Assembly (NCBI RefSeq): GCF_003071365.1
Contig: NZ_CP028960.1
Location: 1,426,001-1,490,000 of the forward strand
Source: Methyloceanibacter sp. wino2
GTDB lineage: Bacteria > Pseudomonadota > Alphaproteobacteria > Rhizobiales > Methyloligellaceae
DNA: 64,000 bases
Reading direction: 5' to 3'
Position 1 is the stretch's first letter; every line of letters starts with the position of its first letter. Both the position numbers and the translations under genes were made by a program. The notes under the pieces were generated by a model. That model saw only the letters and a program-made list of their open reading frames with translations, did no database searches and was not told the DNA's origin. Of the stretch, positions 42,939-51,087 are shown in pieces.

Positions 42939-43810
42939 GCAGGCTCTTCGCATTCGGATTTGGCTATTCCGCGCAGGAACTCGCGAGCCGCCTCACGGCC
43001 CGCGGCTGGACCGCCGCCGGCACCGCACGTGACGAGACCAAGTGTGATGCCTTACGGGCGCGCGGATTCGAGGCCGCCGAGTTCACGGGCGATGCGCCCC
43101 ATCCGGACGTGGACCGGCTGCTGGCCGGGACCACGCATCTGGTCCATTCGATACCACCCGAACGCCACGAAGACGGTGGCCACGGCGACCATGTGCTGAC
43201 CCACTATGGCGACGCGTTGGCGAACCTCGGCAGCCTGCAATGGATCGGCTATCTCTCGACCGTTGGCGTCTATGGCGATCAGCACGGAGAGTGGGTGAGC
43301 GAGGACACGCCGCCCAAGCCCAACAGCGCCCGCACCGAGGCGCGTGTTCTCGCCGAGCAGGCCTGGCTCGATTTCGGCGCCAAGACCGGCGTGCCGGTGC
43401 ACATCTTCCGTCTGGCCGGCATTTACGGCCCGGGACGCAGCGTGTTCGACAAGCTCGCGGCGGGCACGGCGCGGCGCATCAACAAGCAAGGCCAGGTCTT
43501 CAGCCGCATCCACGTCGACGACATCGCCACAGTGCTGGAAGCGTCCATCGCGTCACCGCGCGCGGGCGCGATCTACAACGTCGCCGACGACGAACCGGCG
43601 GCGCCCGGCGACATCGTGGCCCATGCCGCCCGGATGATCGGGGTCGAACCCCCGCCGGAAATCGATTTCGAGGAAGCCAATCTGTCGCCCATGGTCCGCA
43701 GCTTCTACGAAGGCAGCCGCAGAATAGGCAATGCCCGCATCAAATCGGAACTCGGCGTGGCGCTGCGCTACCCGACCTTCCGCGAAGGACTGGCGTCGCT
43801 CAAGCCGTAA
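42935..43810 (+). CDS. SDR family NAD(P)-dependent epimerase-like protein
   Basis: 291 residues from the ATG at 42935 (ATGA overlap with queG). It is an extended short-chain dehydrogenase fold with the nucleotide motif FGFGYSAQELASRL, a YLSTVGVYGDQHG region, and FRLAGIYGPGR. The usual Tyr-x3-Lys is not obvious, so catalytic activity is uncertain; YeeZ-like proteins share this build. It is coexpressed with queG by overlap. Confidence 0.82.
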   Translation: MSRLFAFGFGYSAQELASRLTARGWTAAGTARDETKCDALRARGFEAAEFTGDAPHPDVDRLLAGTTHLVHSIPPERHEDGGHGDHVLTHYGDALANLGSLQWIGYLSTVGVYGDQHGEWVSEDTPPKPNSARTEARVLAEQAWLDFGAKTGVPVHIFRLAGIYGPGRSVFDKLAAGTARRINKQGQVFSRIHVDDIATVLEASIASPRAGAIYNVADDEPAAPGDIVAHAARMIGVEPPPEIDFEEANLSPMVRSFYEGSRRIGNARIKSELGVALRYPTFREGLASLKP

Positions 43811-43813
43811 GGC

Positions 43814-44605
43814 TTAGACGGCCGCCGGATCGATCAACGACTCGATCGTACGCGCCAGACGGGCCAAGTCTTCCGGCTCCGACAGACGGTGGCCGGCCGC
43901 TTTCACCAGCGTGAGATCGACATCGTCGGTCGCGAGAAGATCGACCAGCTGAGCGCTGTGCTCCCACGGCACGTCTTCGTCGCGCATGCCCTGAAGGATG
44001 CGCACGGGCGCGTTCACCGGAATGTTGCCGGCCGCCAGGAGGTGATTGCGACCCTCTTCGATGAGGATCTTAGTGATGGGATACGGATCGTCGTAGTTGG
44101 ATGGGGCGTAGTACACGCCTTCCGTGAGCACGATATTGCGCGTCTTCTCGGACATCTTTTCCCACATGAGCTTCTCGGTCATGTCCCAAGCGGGCGCGAT
44201 GAGCACGAGGCCCTTGAGGCGCGTGTCGCGGCGTTCAGCGAGTTGCCGCGCAAGCAGCAGCGATATCCAGCCGCCAAGCGAGGAGCCAACGAGGATGACG
44301 GGCCGTGTCCCCACAAGCGCGAGCATTTCTTGCGCTTCTTCCAGCCAGGCGCCGGTCGAGGCCTTCTCGATGTCGCCACCGGCCAGGCCGTGACCCGAAT
44401 AGTCGAAGCGCAGCATGGCGTAGCCCTTCCGGGCCGCCCACTCGCTCAAGAACACGACCTTCGTGCTCGCCATGTCGGAAAGGAAACCGGACAGCCAAAC
44501 GACGGCCGGAGCATCGCCGGATGCGCCCGCATCGAAGCGATAGGCGATGCGGCGGCCATGATCCCCTTGGCCAATCTCCATAAAATGTGGTTCTTGCTGG
44601 TCCAT
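43814..44605 (-). CDS. Alpha/beta hydrolase
   Basis: 263 residues from the ATG at 44605; the upstream extension of the frame to 44908 runs antisense through the glycosyltransferase gene and is not credible. Nucleophile elbow GSSLGGW, oxyanion region VWLSGFLSDM, acid near GMRDEDVP and a late His in KAAGHRLSEPEDL. It resembles carboxylesterase/ABHD10-like hydrolases; the substrate is unknown. It converges with the SDR gene (3-base gap). Confidence 0.85.
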   Translation of the reverse strand: MDQQEPHFMEIGQGDHGRRIAYRFDAGASGDAPAVVWLSGFLSDMASTKVVFLSEWAARKGYAMLRFDYSGHGLAGGDIEKASTGAWLEEAQEMLALVGTRPVILVGSSLGGWISLLLARQLAERRDTRLKGLVLIAPAWDMTEKLMWEKMSEKTRNIVLTEGVYYAPSNYDDPYPITKILIEEGRNHLLAAGNIPVNAPVRILQGMRDEDVPWEHSAQLVDLLATDDVDLTLVKAAGHRLSEPEDLARLARTIESLIDPAAV

Positions 44606-44651
44606 CTTGAGAGCTGCCCGCAGTTTGGGATTCGAGGATAGAAGCGACGCG

Positions 44652-45848
44652 ATGTCGGACGTGACCATATTGCAGGTCGTGCCGCGGCTTGAAACCGGCG
44701 GCAGCGAACAGTCGACCGTCGAGATCGCCGCAGCGCTCACCCAAGCCGGAGCGAAAGCTCTGGTTGCCACCGAAGGCGGGCGCTTGGCAACTGCCCTCGA
44801 GGATGCCGGCGGCGAAATCATCGAGCTCCCCGTGGCGAGCAAGAACCCGCTGACCATCCTCGCCAATGCCCGGCACCTGGCGCAGATCGTCGAAGACCGC
44901 AATGTCACGCTGCTCCATGCGCGCAGCCGCGCGCCCGCCTGGAGCGCCTATCTCGCGGCTCGCAAGACGCAGCGGCCCTTCGTGACCACCTATCACGGGG
45001 CCTATAGCGGCAGGAGCGGGCTGAAGACCTTCTACAACAGCGTCATGGCGCGCGGCGACCGGGTGATCGCGAATTCCCGCTTCACGGCGGGACTGATCAC
45101 GAGCCAATACACGGTGCCGCCGGAACATCTGCACGTCATCTATCGCGGCTTCGACGTCTCGGCGTTCGACGCCGACAACGTGGCGCCGGAGCGCATCGCG
45201 CGGCTGCGCGAGGCGTGGGGGATCACACCGGACCAGCGCGTCGTCCTGCAGGCCGCGCGGCTGACACGCTGGAAGGGGCATCCCTACACGATCGAGGCGG
45301 CGCGTCTCCTGAAGGAGCGGGATCAACTCGGCGACGCAGTCTTCGTCTTCGCGGGCGACACGCAAGGACGCGAGGACTACCGCGCCGAGCTTCAGGCCGA
45401 GATCGACGCGGCGGGTCTCACCGGCATCGTGCGCCTCGTCGGCCACTGCGACGATATTCCGGCGGCCTTCACACTGGCGGACCTCGCCGTAGTGGCTTCG
45501 ACGCGCGCGGAGACATTTGGACGCACCAGCATTGAGTCTCAGGCGGCTGGATGCCCGGTCATCGTCAGTGATGTCGGCGCGGCCAGCGAGAACGTGGTGC
45601 CCCAAAGCGACCCCGACGCATTTACCGGATGGGTTGTGCCAACCGCCGACGCACACGCCCTCGCCAATTGCCTGGCCGAGGCGTTAACCCTTTCCCCCCA
45701 AGCCCTTGCGGAAATCGGACAGCGCGCGAGGCGCAACGCTCGCGAACGCTTCGCGCTGCATGACATGCAGCGGGCCACGCTCGCCGTTTACGACGAACTG
45801 CTGGGCACGGGGCTGGCTGCGACCTTCTGTCCCGCCAAACACCTCTAA
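44652..45848 (+). CDS. Glycosyltransferase family 4 protein
   Basis: 398 residues from the ATG at 44652. The N-terminal acceptor domain has VVPRLETGGSEQSTVEIA, and the C-terminal nucleotide-sugar domain has VVLQAARLTRWKGH, VRLVGHCDDIPAAF and the late E-x7-E-like ETFGRTSIESQAAGCPVI. It is a GT-B retaining transferase for a surface polysaccharide or LPS sugar. It is followed by a sulfotransferase and an O-antigen ligase, suggesting a small surface-glycan cluster. Confidence 0.9.
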   Translation: MSDVTILQVVPRLETGGSEQSTVEIAAALTQAGAKALVATEGGRLATALEDAGGEIIELPVASKNPLTILANARHLAQIVEDRNVTLLHARSRAPAWSAYLAARKTQRPFVTTYHGAYSGRSGLKTFYNSVMARGDRVIANSRFTAGLITSQYTVPPEHLHVIYRGFDVSAFDADNVAPERIARLREAWGITPDQRVVLQAARLTRWKGHPYTIEAARLLKERDQLGDAVFVFAGDTQGREDYRAELQAEIDAAGLTGIVRLVGHCDDIPAAFTLADLAVVASTRAETFGRTSIESQAAGCPVIVSDVGAASENVVPQSDPDAFTGWVVPTADAHALANCLAEALTLSPQALAEIGQRARRNARERFALHDMQRATLAVYDELLGTGLAATFCPAKHL

Positions 45849-45993
45849 TCGTTCAAAAAATCGTGTGCCGGCTTTCGGCCCGGTTGCCCAGATTTTGCCT
45901 CGGTTCCGCCGCGTGATCCTGGAACGAATTGTTCTTGCTGGCGCCGAGCAGCTTCTTCTTGAGGGAACCAACATCCTAAAGGAGTTGTTAAGT

Positions 45994-46014
45994 ATGGCGG
46001 TGCCAATCTCTTAA
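45994..46014 (+). CDS. Possible six-codon leader minigene before the sulfotransferase
   Basis: ATG at 45994 has a strong AAAGGAG 8 bases ahead and ends at a TAA two bases before the sulfotransferase ATG. The only good ribosome-binding site of the region therefore serves this minigene, suggesting reinitiation. Confidence 0.3.
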   Translation: MAVPIS

Positions 46015-46016
46015 AA

Positions 46017-46952
46017 ATGTACCCAGGCGTTTCGACACATATGCAGGCACGAGCGACTTCGGCGCGGGGCGTGGATACGCCGCCGGTGCACTTCGTCTAT
46101 CACGTGCCCAAATGTGCGGGCCGGACGATCGACCGGCACCTGGCTAGCGCCTTGCCGGCGAACGCCTACCATCGTTTGCGCCGGCGCCGTGGCCTGGGCC
46201 GGCTCGCGACCGGCTACGACACGTCGCATCTGCCCGATCCGAACGAGACGCAAGTCGTCAGCAGCCATTATCTCGGCATCTCAATCGACTCGCTGTTTCA
46301 GGATCGGCTCATCAAGCGCAGCATGCTGCTGCGCGATCCGGCGAGCCATTTCGTGTCGTACTACAACTACCGCATGACCCGTTACATCAACGAGGGTCTG
46401 CAGCCCTACGGCATCGACATCGCTTACGGGGCCATGCGGCGCAACTTCATCACGCATTACATCCTCAACAACTTCCTCGAGTTGAATTGGGTGCAGATCG
46501 CCAGCCTGTCCGACGAGGACAAGTACGACCTGGCGAACGCGTTCCTGTCCATGTTCTGGTTCGTCGGCGACTACACGCTATGCGACGACCTGCTGGGTGC
46601 TCTCGGCGACCGGCTCGACATCTCGGCCAATGCACGGCTCCACAATGGGCTCGCGGACTTGTCGCGGGGCGCGGGTTGGACTCCGCTGACGCTGGATTTG
46701 CTTCCCCAGTCGACGGTGGCGCGCATCCAGGACGACAACAGGATCGATCAGAGACTGTGGGAGACTTGGCGCGAGGCTCGGCACGAGACCGGCGCGGTAC
46801 GACCCGCTGCCCTGGAGAACGGGGCAGCGAGCTTCGTCGGCGGTGAAGCCATTCGCTTCGTGCACCAGATCGTCCGGCGCTTGCAGCGGCGCTGGGGACA
46901 CTTCGACACCGGCGTGGCCGTCCCACAGCGCGACCCTGCGACAATCGTCTAA
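46017..46952 (+). CDS. Sulfotransferase family protein
   Basis: 311 residues. The PAPS 5'-phosphosulfate loop is YHVPKCAGRTIDRHL, and the 3'-phosphate segment is MLLRDPASHFVSYYNYR. These two motifs define the cytosolic-type sulfotransferase fold. It probably sulfates a surface glycan or lipid, given the neighbouring glycosyltransferase and O-antigen ligase; the acceptor is unknown. It has no ribosome-binding site of its own (see the minigene just ahead). Confidence 0.85.
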   Translation: MYPGVSTHMQARATSARGVDTPPVHFVYHVPKCAGRTIDRHLASALPANAYHRLRRRRGLGRLATGYDTSHLPDPNETQVVSSHYLGISIDSLFQDRLIKRSMLLRDPASHFVSYYNYRMTRYINEGLQPYGIDIAYGAMRRNFITHYILNNFLELNWVQIASLSDEDKYDLANAFLSMFWFVGDYTLCDDLLGALGDRLDISANARLHNGLADLSRGAGWTPLTLDLLPQSTVARIQDDNRIDQRLWETWREARHETGAVRPAALENGAASFVGGEAIRFVHQIVRRLQRRWGHFDTGVAVPQRDPATIV

Positions 46953-47142
46953 TCGGCCGTCCCTTTAGCTGACCGTCCCTCGCCTCACGTCTATCCGGCC
47001 GCCGGGGACGTCCCAGTTTGCCCCTCAACATGTCCTGGCGGGCGCTTCCGGGTGCGCCTGCGAGGTGCTATGGACTAGGCACTGACCTCGTCCACCAACG
47101 GCCTCTCGGGACCCGCGCCCAAGCCCAGACACCGGAATCTCT

Positions 47143-48462
47143 ATGCGGCAGCTTGCCAAACTCGCGCTCCGGCGAGAGCTCGCGATCATCCGTTCGCTGT
47201 TTTTCCTTGGCCCCCTCATCACGCTGCTGATCCCGAAGACGACGGTCGCGATCCTGGTCGCGCTGTTCCTCTGCTGCGTGGGTCTGGACTTGGCACGAGG
47301 CGGCAAGCTCAAGGATTTGTTTCGCATCGATGCGACACTCGCCTTGTTCGGCCTGACGGCCGCGTATCTCTTCATCAACGCGACGTGGTCGCTCGACCCG
47401 CAACGCGCCATCACGGCGGCCATCTGGTTCGTCCTGGTCGCCGTCATGTCTTTTAGTTCGGCCCGCGCGCTTGCACGCTGGCCGGCGCCCGCGTTGCGCG
47501 CGGCGTCGACGGCCTTCGCCATCGGGATCGGGATCGGCATTGCCATTATTCTGTTCGAAGCGGCCACGGGGCGGCTTGCGACCCTGACCCTCTATCACAC
47601 CCTTCCCGTCACGCAGCCGGACAGCCTCAAGGGATTTGTCGTGCGCGACGGCAAGATCGTGCGGATCGCTCCGGGCGAACTGAATGCCATGATCGCCGTC
47701 ATGCTGTTGGCCCTGTGGCCAATGCTGCTGTGCGTGTTGACGCGGCTCGGCGGTCAGCGGCGCTATCTCGTCGCGGGCGCGCTGTTCATCGCCGCAACCG
47801 CGGCAATCTTTCTGTCGAATCACGATTCGTCGAAGGTCGGTCTCGTCGCCAGCCTCGTCGTGTTCGCGCTTGCGATCCCGTGGCCGGCCGGGACGCGAAA
47901 GGGATTGTGGCTCGTCTGGTGCCTGATGTTCGCGCTGGTGGTGCCGGTGGCGACGGCCGCCTACAAGGCTGAGCTCCACAAGTCCGAATACCTCCCGCTC
48001 TCGGCGCAAGCCCGGGTGACACTCTGGGCCTATACCGCTGAACATGTCCGTGCGACCCCGTTCCTCGGCATCGGCGGTTCGTCCACGCGCAAGATCGATC
48101 AGTCGCCGGACAATCGGCGGATGGAATGGAGGAAGAAGCTCAAGACCGAGGGCTTCGGCTGGCGCGCAGGGGCCCATGCGCACAACGTCTTCCTGCAAAC
48201 CTGGTACGAACTGGGCGCCGTCGGCGTCATCCTGTTCGTGGTGACGGGATCCGCCGTGATCCTGTCTCTCGGCCGTCTGCCGCGCGATACGCAACGTTTC
48301 GCGCTGGCCCAAGTGGCCGCCTTCTTCGCAATTATCGCGTTTGCATGGGGCATGTGGCAGGGATGGCTCATGGCGCTGACGGGCCTGGCGGGGCTCTATG
48401 TCGTGCTCGCCGTAAACGCCTATCGCGCAAGCCGCCCCGAGACCGTTGCCGCTTCGCCTTGA
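47143..48462 (+). CDS. O-antigen ligase family membrane protein
   Basis: 439 residues, about 10-12 transmembrane segments. A long periplasmic loop sits before the C-terminal helices, with the family motif AHAHNVFLQTWYELGAVGVILF carrying the conserved His. This is the Wzy_C/WaaL superfamily, which joins or polymerises surface polysaccharide on a lipid carrier. The specific role (ligase or polymerase) cannot be told from sequence. Confidence 0.88.
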   Translation: MRQLAKLALRRELAIIRSLFFLGPLITLLIPKTTVAILVALFLCCVGLDLARGGKLKDLFRIDATLALFGLTAAYLFINATWSLDPQRAITAAIWFVLVAVMSFSSARALARWPAPALRAASTAFAIGIGIGIAIILFEAATGRLATLTLYHTLPVTQPDSLKGFVVRDGKIVRIAPGELNAMIAVMLLALWPMLLCVLTRLGGQRRYLVAGALFIAATAAIFLSNHDSSKVGLVASLVVFALAIPWPAGTRKGLWLVWCLMFALVVPVATAAYKAELHKSEYLPLSAQARVTLWAYTAEHVRATPFLGIGGSSTRKIDQSPDNRRMEWRKKLKTEGFGWRAGAHAHNVFLQTWYELGAVGVILFVVTGSAVILSLGRLPRDTQRFALAQVAAFFAIIAFAWGMWQGWLMALTGLAGLYVVLAVNAYRASRPETVAASP

Positions 48463-48598
48463 TCCGAAAGCCGATTCCGGCGTGACTTGTCAGGCATTGC
48501 CGCCTTCTTGTAGAACTTTTCGCTTATAACTTTGTTTTACTGTCGCGCCCCGTGCCTCGCCGCGGCGAGGGCGCTTCAAAACCTAAGGAGACTGAGAC

Positions 48599-49135
48599 AT
48601 CGCAAGACGGCCCATGAAGATGGCCCCCAACCGGGGCGGCCCACGCACCAACGAGGGTATAGACACTCCGCAAATCCAGCTCATTGACGCAACCGGCGAA
48701 AATGTCGGCGTCGTTGATATTGAAGACGCGCTCGCGCGCGCCAGCGAGGCCGGGCTCGACCTCGTCGAGATTTCGCCGAACACGGACCCGCCCGTTTGCA
48801 AGATCCTGGACTACGGGAAATACAAATATCAGGCTCAGAAGAAAGCGGCCGAGGCGCGCAAGAAGCAGCGCACCGTCGAGATCAAAGAGATCAAGATGCG
48901 GCCCAACATCGACACGCACGACTATGACGTGAAGATGCGGTCCATGAACCGGTTCTTCGAGGAGGGCGACAAGGTCAAGGTGACCTTGCGTTTCCGCGGC
49001 CGCGAAATGGCCCATCAGGACCTAGGCATGCAGTTGCTCAACAAGGTCAAGGTCGACACCACCGAAATCGCCAAGGTGGAGTCGGAGCCTCGGCTGGAAG
49101 GGCGCCAGATGGTCATGGTGCTCGCACCCCGCTAG
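48599..49135 (+). CDS. infC: Translation initiation factor IF-3 (probable AUC start)
   Basis: About 178 residues. In the frame, ATC-GCA-AGA-CGG-CCC precedes the first ATG (48614), and AAGGAG lies 8 bases before the ATC at 48599. Most alphaproteobacterial IF-3 proteins begin just like this (IARRP), and E. coli infC uses the related AUU for autoregulation, so I place the start there. Domains: N-terminal [19 protein letters not shown], linker rich in Lys, C-terminal [18 protein letters not shown]. It heads infC-rpmI-rplT-pheS-pheT. Confidence 0.93.
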   Translation: MARRPMKMAPNRGGPRTNEGIDTPQIQLIDATGENVGVVDIEDALARASEAGLDLVEISPNTDPPVCKILDYGKYKYQAQKKAAEARKKQRTVEIKEIKMRPNIDTHDYDVKMRSMNRFFEEGDKVKVTLRFRGREMAHQDLGMQLLNKVKVDTTEIAKVESEPRLEGRQMVMVLAPR

Positions 49136-49322
49136 GCGGCGGCCCCGGATCGCGCCGACAGCGCTTGCGCTATGGGCGCAATTCCCTTTATAACCCGCCG
49201 TTCAAGGAGCCGCCCGGCAGGGCATGCCGTGGCGGCTCGCATGCTTTCCAGCATATTTGTTCGAAAACTGTTCAAGAACGTGGGCCTGGAACCCTCCAGC
49301 GCCTGCCGAAGAAGGAAGCCAA

Positions 49323-49526
49323 ATGCCCAAGCTCAAGACGAAGAGCGGTGCCAAGAAGCGATTCAAGGTCACGGCCAAAGGCAAGGTGAAATGCCTCGCC
49401 GCCGGTAAGCGTCACGGCATGATCAAGCGGACCAACAAGTTCATCCGGAATGCCCGGGGGACCATGGTCCTTGCCGACGAAGACGCAAAAGTCGTGAAGA
49501 AGAATTTTCTCCCGTATGCCCGGTAG
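49323..49526 (+). CDS. rpmI: 50S ribosomal protein L35
   Basis: 67 residues: [20 protein letters not shown] at the start, then [14 protein letters not shown] and the end [16 protein letters not shown] lies ahead of the ATG. It lies between infC and rplT, the universal order. Confidence 0.97.
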   Translation: MPKLKTKSGAKKRFKVTAKGKVKCLAAGKRHGMIKRTNKFIRNARGTMVLADEDAKVVKKNFLPYAR

Positions 49527-49568
49527 GGCGACGACTTGCGCCCGATAGGGCGAAGGCTTGCGCCCGAC
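49525..49568 (+). repeat. Tandem 22-bp repeat forming two hairpins between rpmI and rplT
   Basis: Two imperfect 22-base copies (49525-49546, 49547-49568) each hold GGGCG, an 8-base loop and CGCCC. The first copy overlaps the rpmI stop codon. They could shape an RNA structure in the L20-controlled region, or be a chance duplication. Confidence 0.5.
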
Positions 49569-49608
49569 AGGGCCGAGTATCGAGAACAACGCTTAAAGGA
49601 GCACCGAA

Positions 49609-49965
49609 ATGTCCCGCGTTAAACGTGGCGTTACCGCCCATGCCCGTCACCGCAAGGTGATCAAGCAGGCCAAGGGCTATTACGGACGCCGTAAGAACAC
49701 CATCCGCGTCGCCAAGCAGGCCGTGGAGAAGGCCGGTCAGTACGCCTATCGCGACCGCAAGGTGAAGAAGCGCACCTTCCGCTCATTGTGGATCCAGCGC
49801 ATCAACGCCGCCGCGCGCTTGCATGGCGTGACCTACGGCCAGCTCATCGACGGTCTCAAGAAGGCCGGCATCGAGCTCGACCGCAAGGTCCTGGCGGATA
49901 TCGCAGTACGCGAGCCGCAAACGTTCCAGGGATTGGTCGAAGCAGCCTCTGCCGCCCGGGCGTAA
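49609..49965 (+). CDS. rplT: 50S ribosomal protein L20
   Basis: 118 residues: [39 protein letters not shown], and [21 protein letters not shown]20 nucleates 50S assembly and in several bacteria represses its own operon by binding leader RNA. It has AAAGGAG ahead of the ATG. Confidence 0.98.
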   Translation: MSRVKRGVTAHARHRKVIKQAKGYYGRRKNTIRVAKQAVEKAGQYAYRDRKVKKRTFRSLWIQRINAAARLHGVTYGQLIDGLKKAGIELDRKVLADIAVREPQTFQGLVEAASAARA

Positions 49966-49998
49966 GGCCCGGCCTCGAACGGCAAAGGAGCAAGACCG

Positions 49999-51084
49999 AT
50001 GAGCGCGTCAGAGCTCGACACCCTCAAAGCAGAGCTGCTTGAGGCGGTCGCGGCTGCGTCCGATTTGGCGAGCCTCGAAGAGGTACGCGTGGGCGCACTC
50101 GGCAAGAAGGGCCGCGTGTCGGCCCTGATGCAGCGTCTCGGCTCCATGCCACCGGAAGAGCGGCGCGACTTCGGCCAGGCGGTCAATGCCGTCAAGGTGG
50201 CAGTCTCGGATGCGCTCGAAGCCAAGCGCGAAACGCTCGCCCGCGCGGCCACGACGGCGAAGCTCGCGGCCGAGCGTGCCGACGTGACCCTGCCGGTCCG
50301 CGAAGGACCGCTGGCCGAGGGCCGCGTTCATCCGGTCAGCCAGGTCACCGACGAGATCACGGAGATCTTCGCCGACATGGGCTTCTCGATCGCCGAAGGC
50401 CCGGACATCGAGACCGACTTCAACAATTTCACGGCGCTGAACATCCCGCCCGAGCATCCGGCCCGGCAGGATCACGACACGTTCTATTTCGCCGAAGGGC
50501 CGGACGGCACGCGGCCTGTCCTGCGCACCCATACGAGCCCGGTGCAGATCCGCACGATGCTCAACAACAAGCCGCCCTTGCGCATCATCGCACCGGGGCG
50601 CGTCTACCGTTGCGACTCGGACCAGACCCACACGCCCATGTTCCACCAAGTGGAAGGGCTGGTGATCGACGAGGAGGCCCATCTCGGCCACCTGAAATGG
50701 GTGCTCGAGGAGTTCTGCAAGGCCTTCTTCGAGGTGCCCGAGGTCAAGATGCGGTTCCGCGCGAGCCACTTTCCCTTCACTGAGCCTTCGATGGAAGTCG
50801 ATATCGGCTACGCCAAGGTGGGCGACGAGATCCGCATCGGCGAGGGCGATCAGTGGCTGGAGATCCTCGGCTGCGGCATGGTCCATCCCAACGTGCTGAC
50901 CGCCGTCCATCTCGACCCCAAGAAGTATCAAGGCTTTGCCTTCGGTGTCGGCATCGACCGCCTGACCATGCTGAAATACGGCGCGCCGGACTTGCGCGCG
51001 TTCTTCTCAGGCGATTTGCGCTGGCTGAAGCATTACGGCTTCGCTCCGCTCTCCGTGCCGACCCTTGCAGGGGGGCTGAGCTAG
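49999..51084 (+). CDS. pheS: Phenylalanine--tRNA ligase alpha subunit
   Basis: 361 residues. An N-terminal coiled coil for tRNA binding is followed by a class II catalytic core: motif 2 region [12 protein letters not shown] and [20 protein letters not shown], and motif 3 [17 protein letters not shown]. It charges tRNA-Phe with PheT. A GGCAAAGGAGC site precedes it, 33 bases after rplT. Confidence 0.98.
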   Translation: MSASELDTLKAELLEAVAAASDLASLEEVRVGALGKKGRVSALMQRLGSMPPEERRDFGQAVNAVKVAVSDALEAKRETLARAATTAKLAAERADVTLPVREGPLAEGRVHPVSQVTDEITEIFADMGFSIAEGPDIETDFNNFTALNIPPEHPARQDHDTFYFAEGPDGTRPVLRTHTSPVQIRTMLNNKPPLRIIAPGRVYRCDSDQTHTPMFHQVEGLVIDEEAHLGHLKWVLEEFCKAFFEVPEVKMRFRASHFPFTEPSMEVDIGYAKVGDEIRIGEGDQWLEILGCGMVHPNVLTAVHLDPKKYQGFAFGVGIDRLTMLKYGAPDLRAFFSGDLRWLKHYGFAPLSVPTLAGGLS

Positions 51085-51087
51085 ACC

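Noticed and set aside
43814-44908. 364-residue version of the alpha/beta hydrolase
   Set aside because: The first 100 residues are antisense to the glycosyltransferase gene; the ATG at 44605 gives a normal hydrolase.
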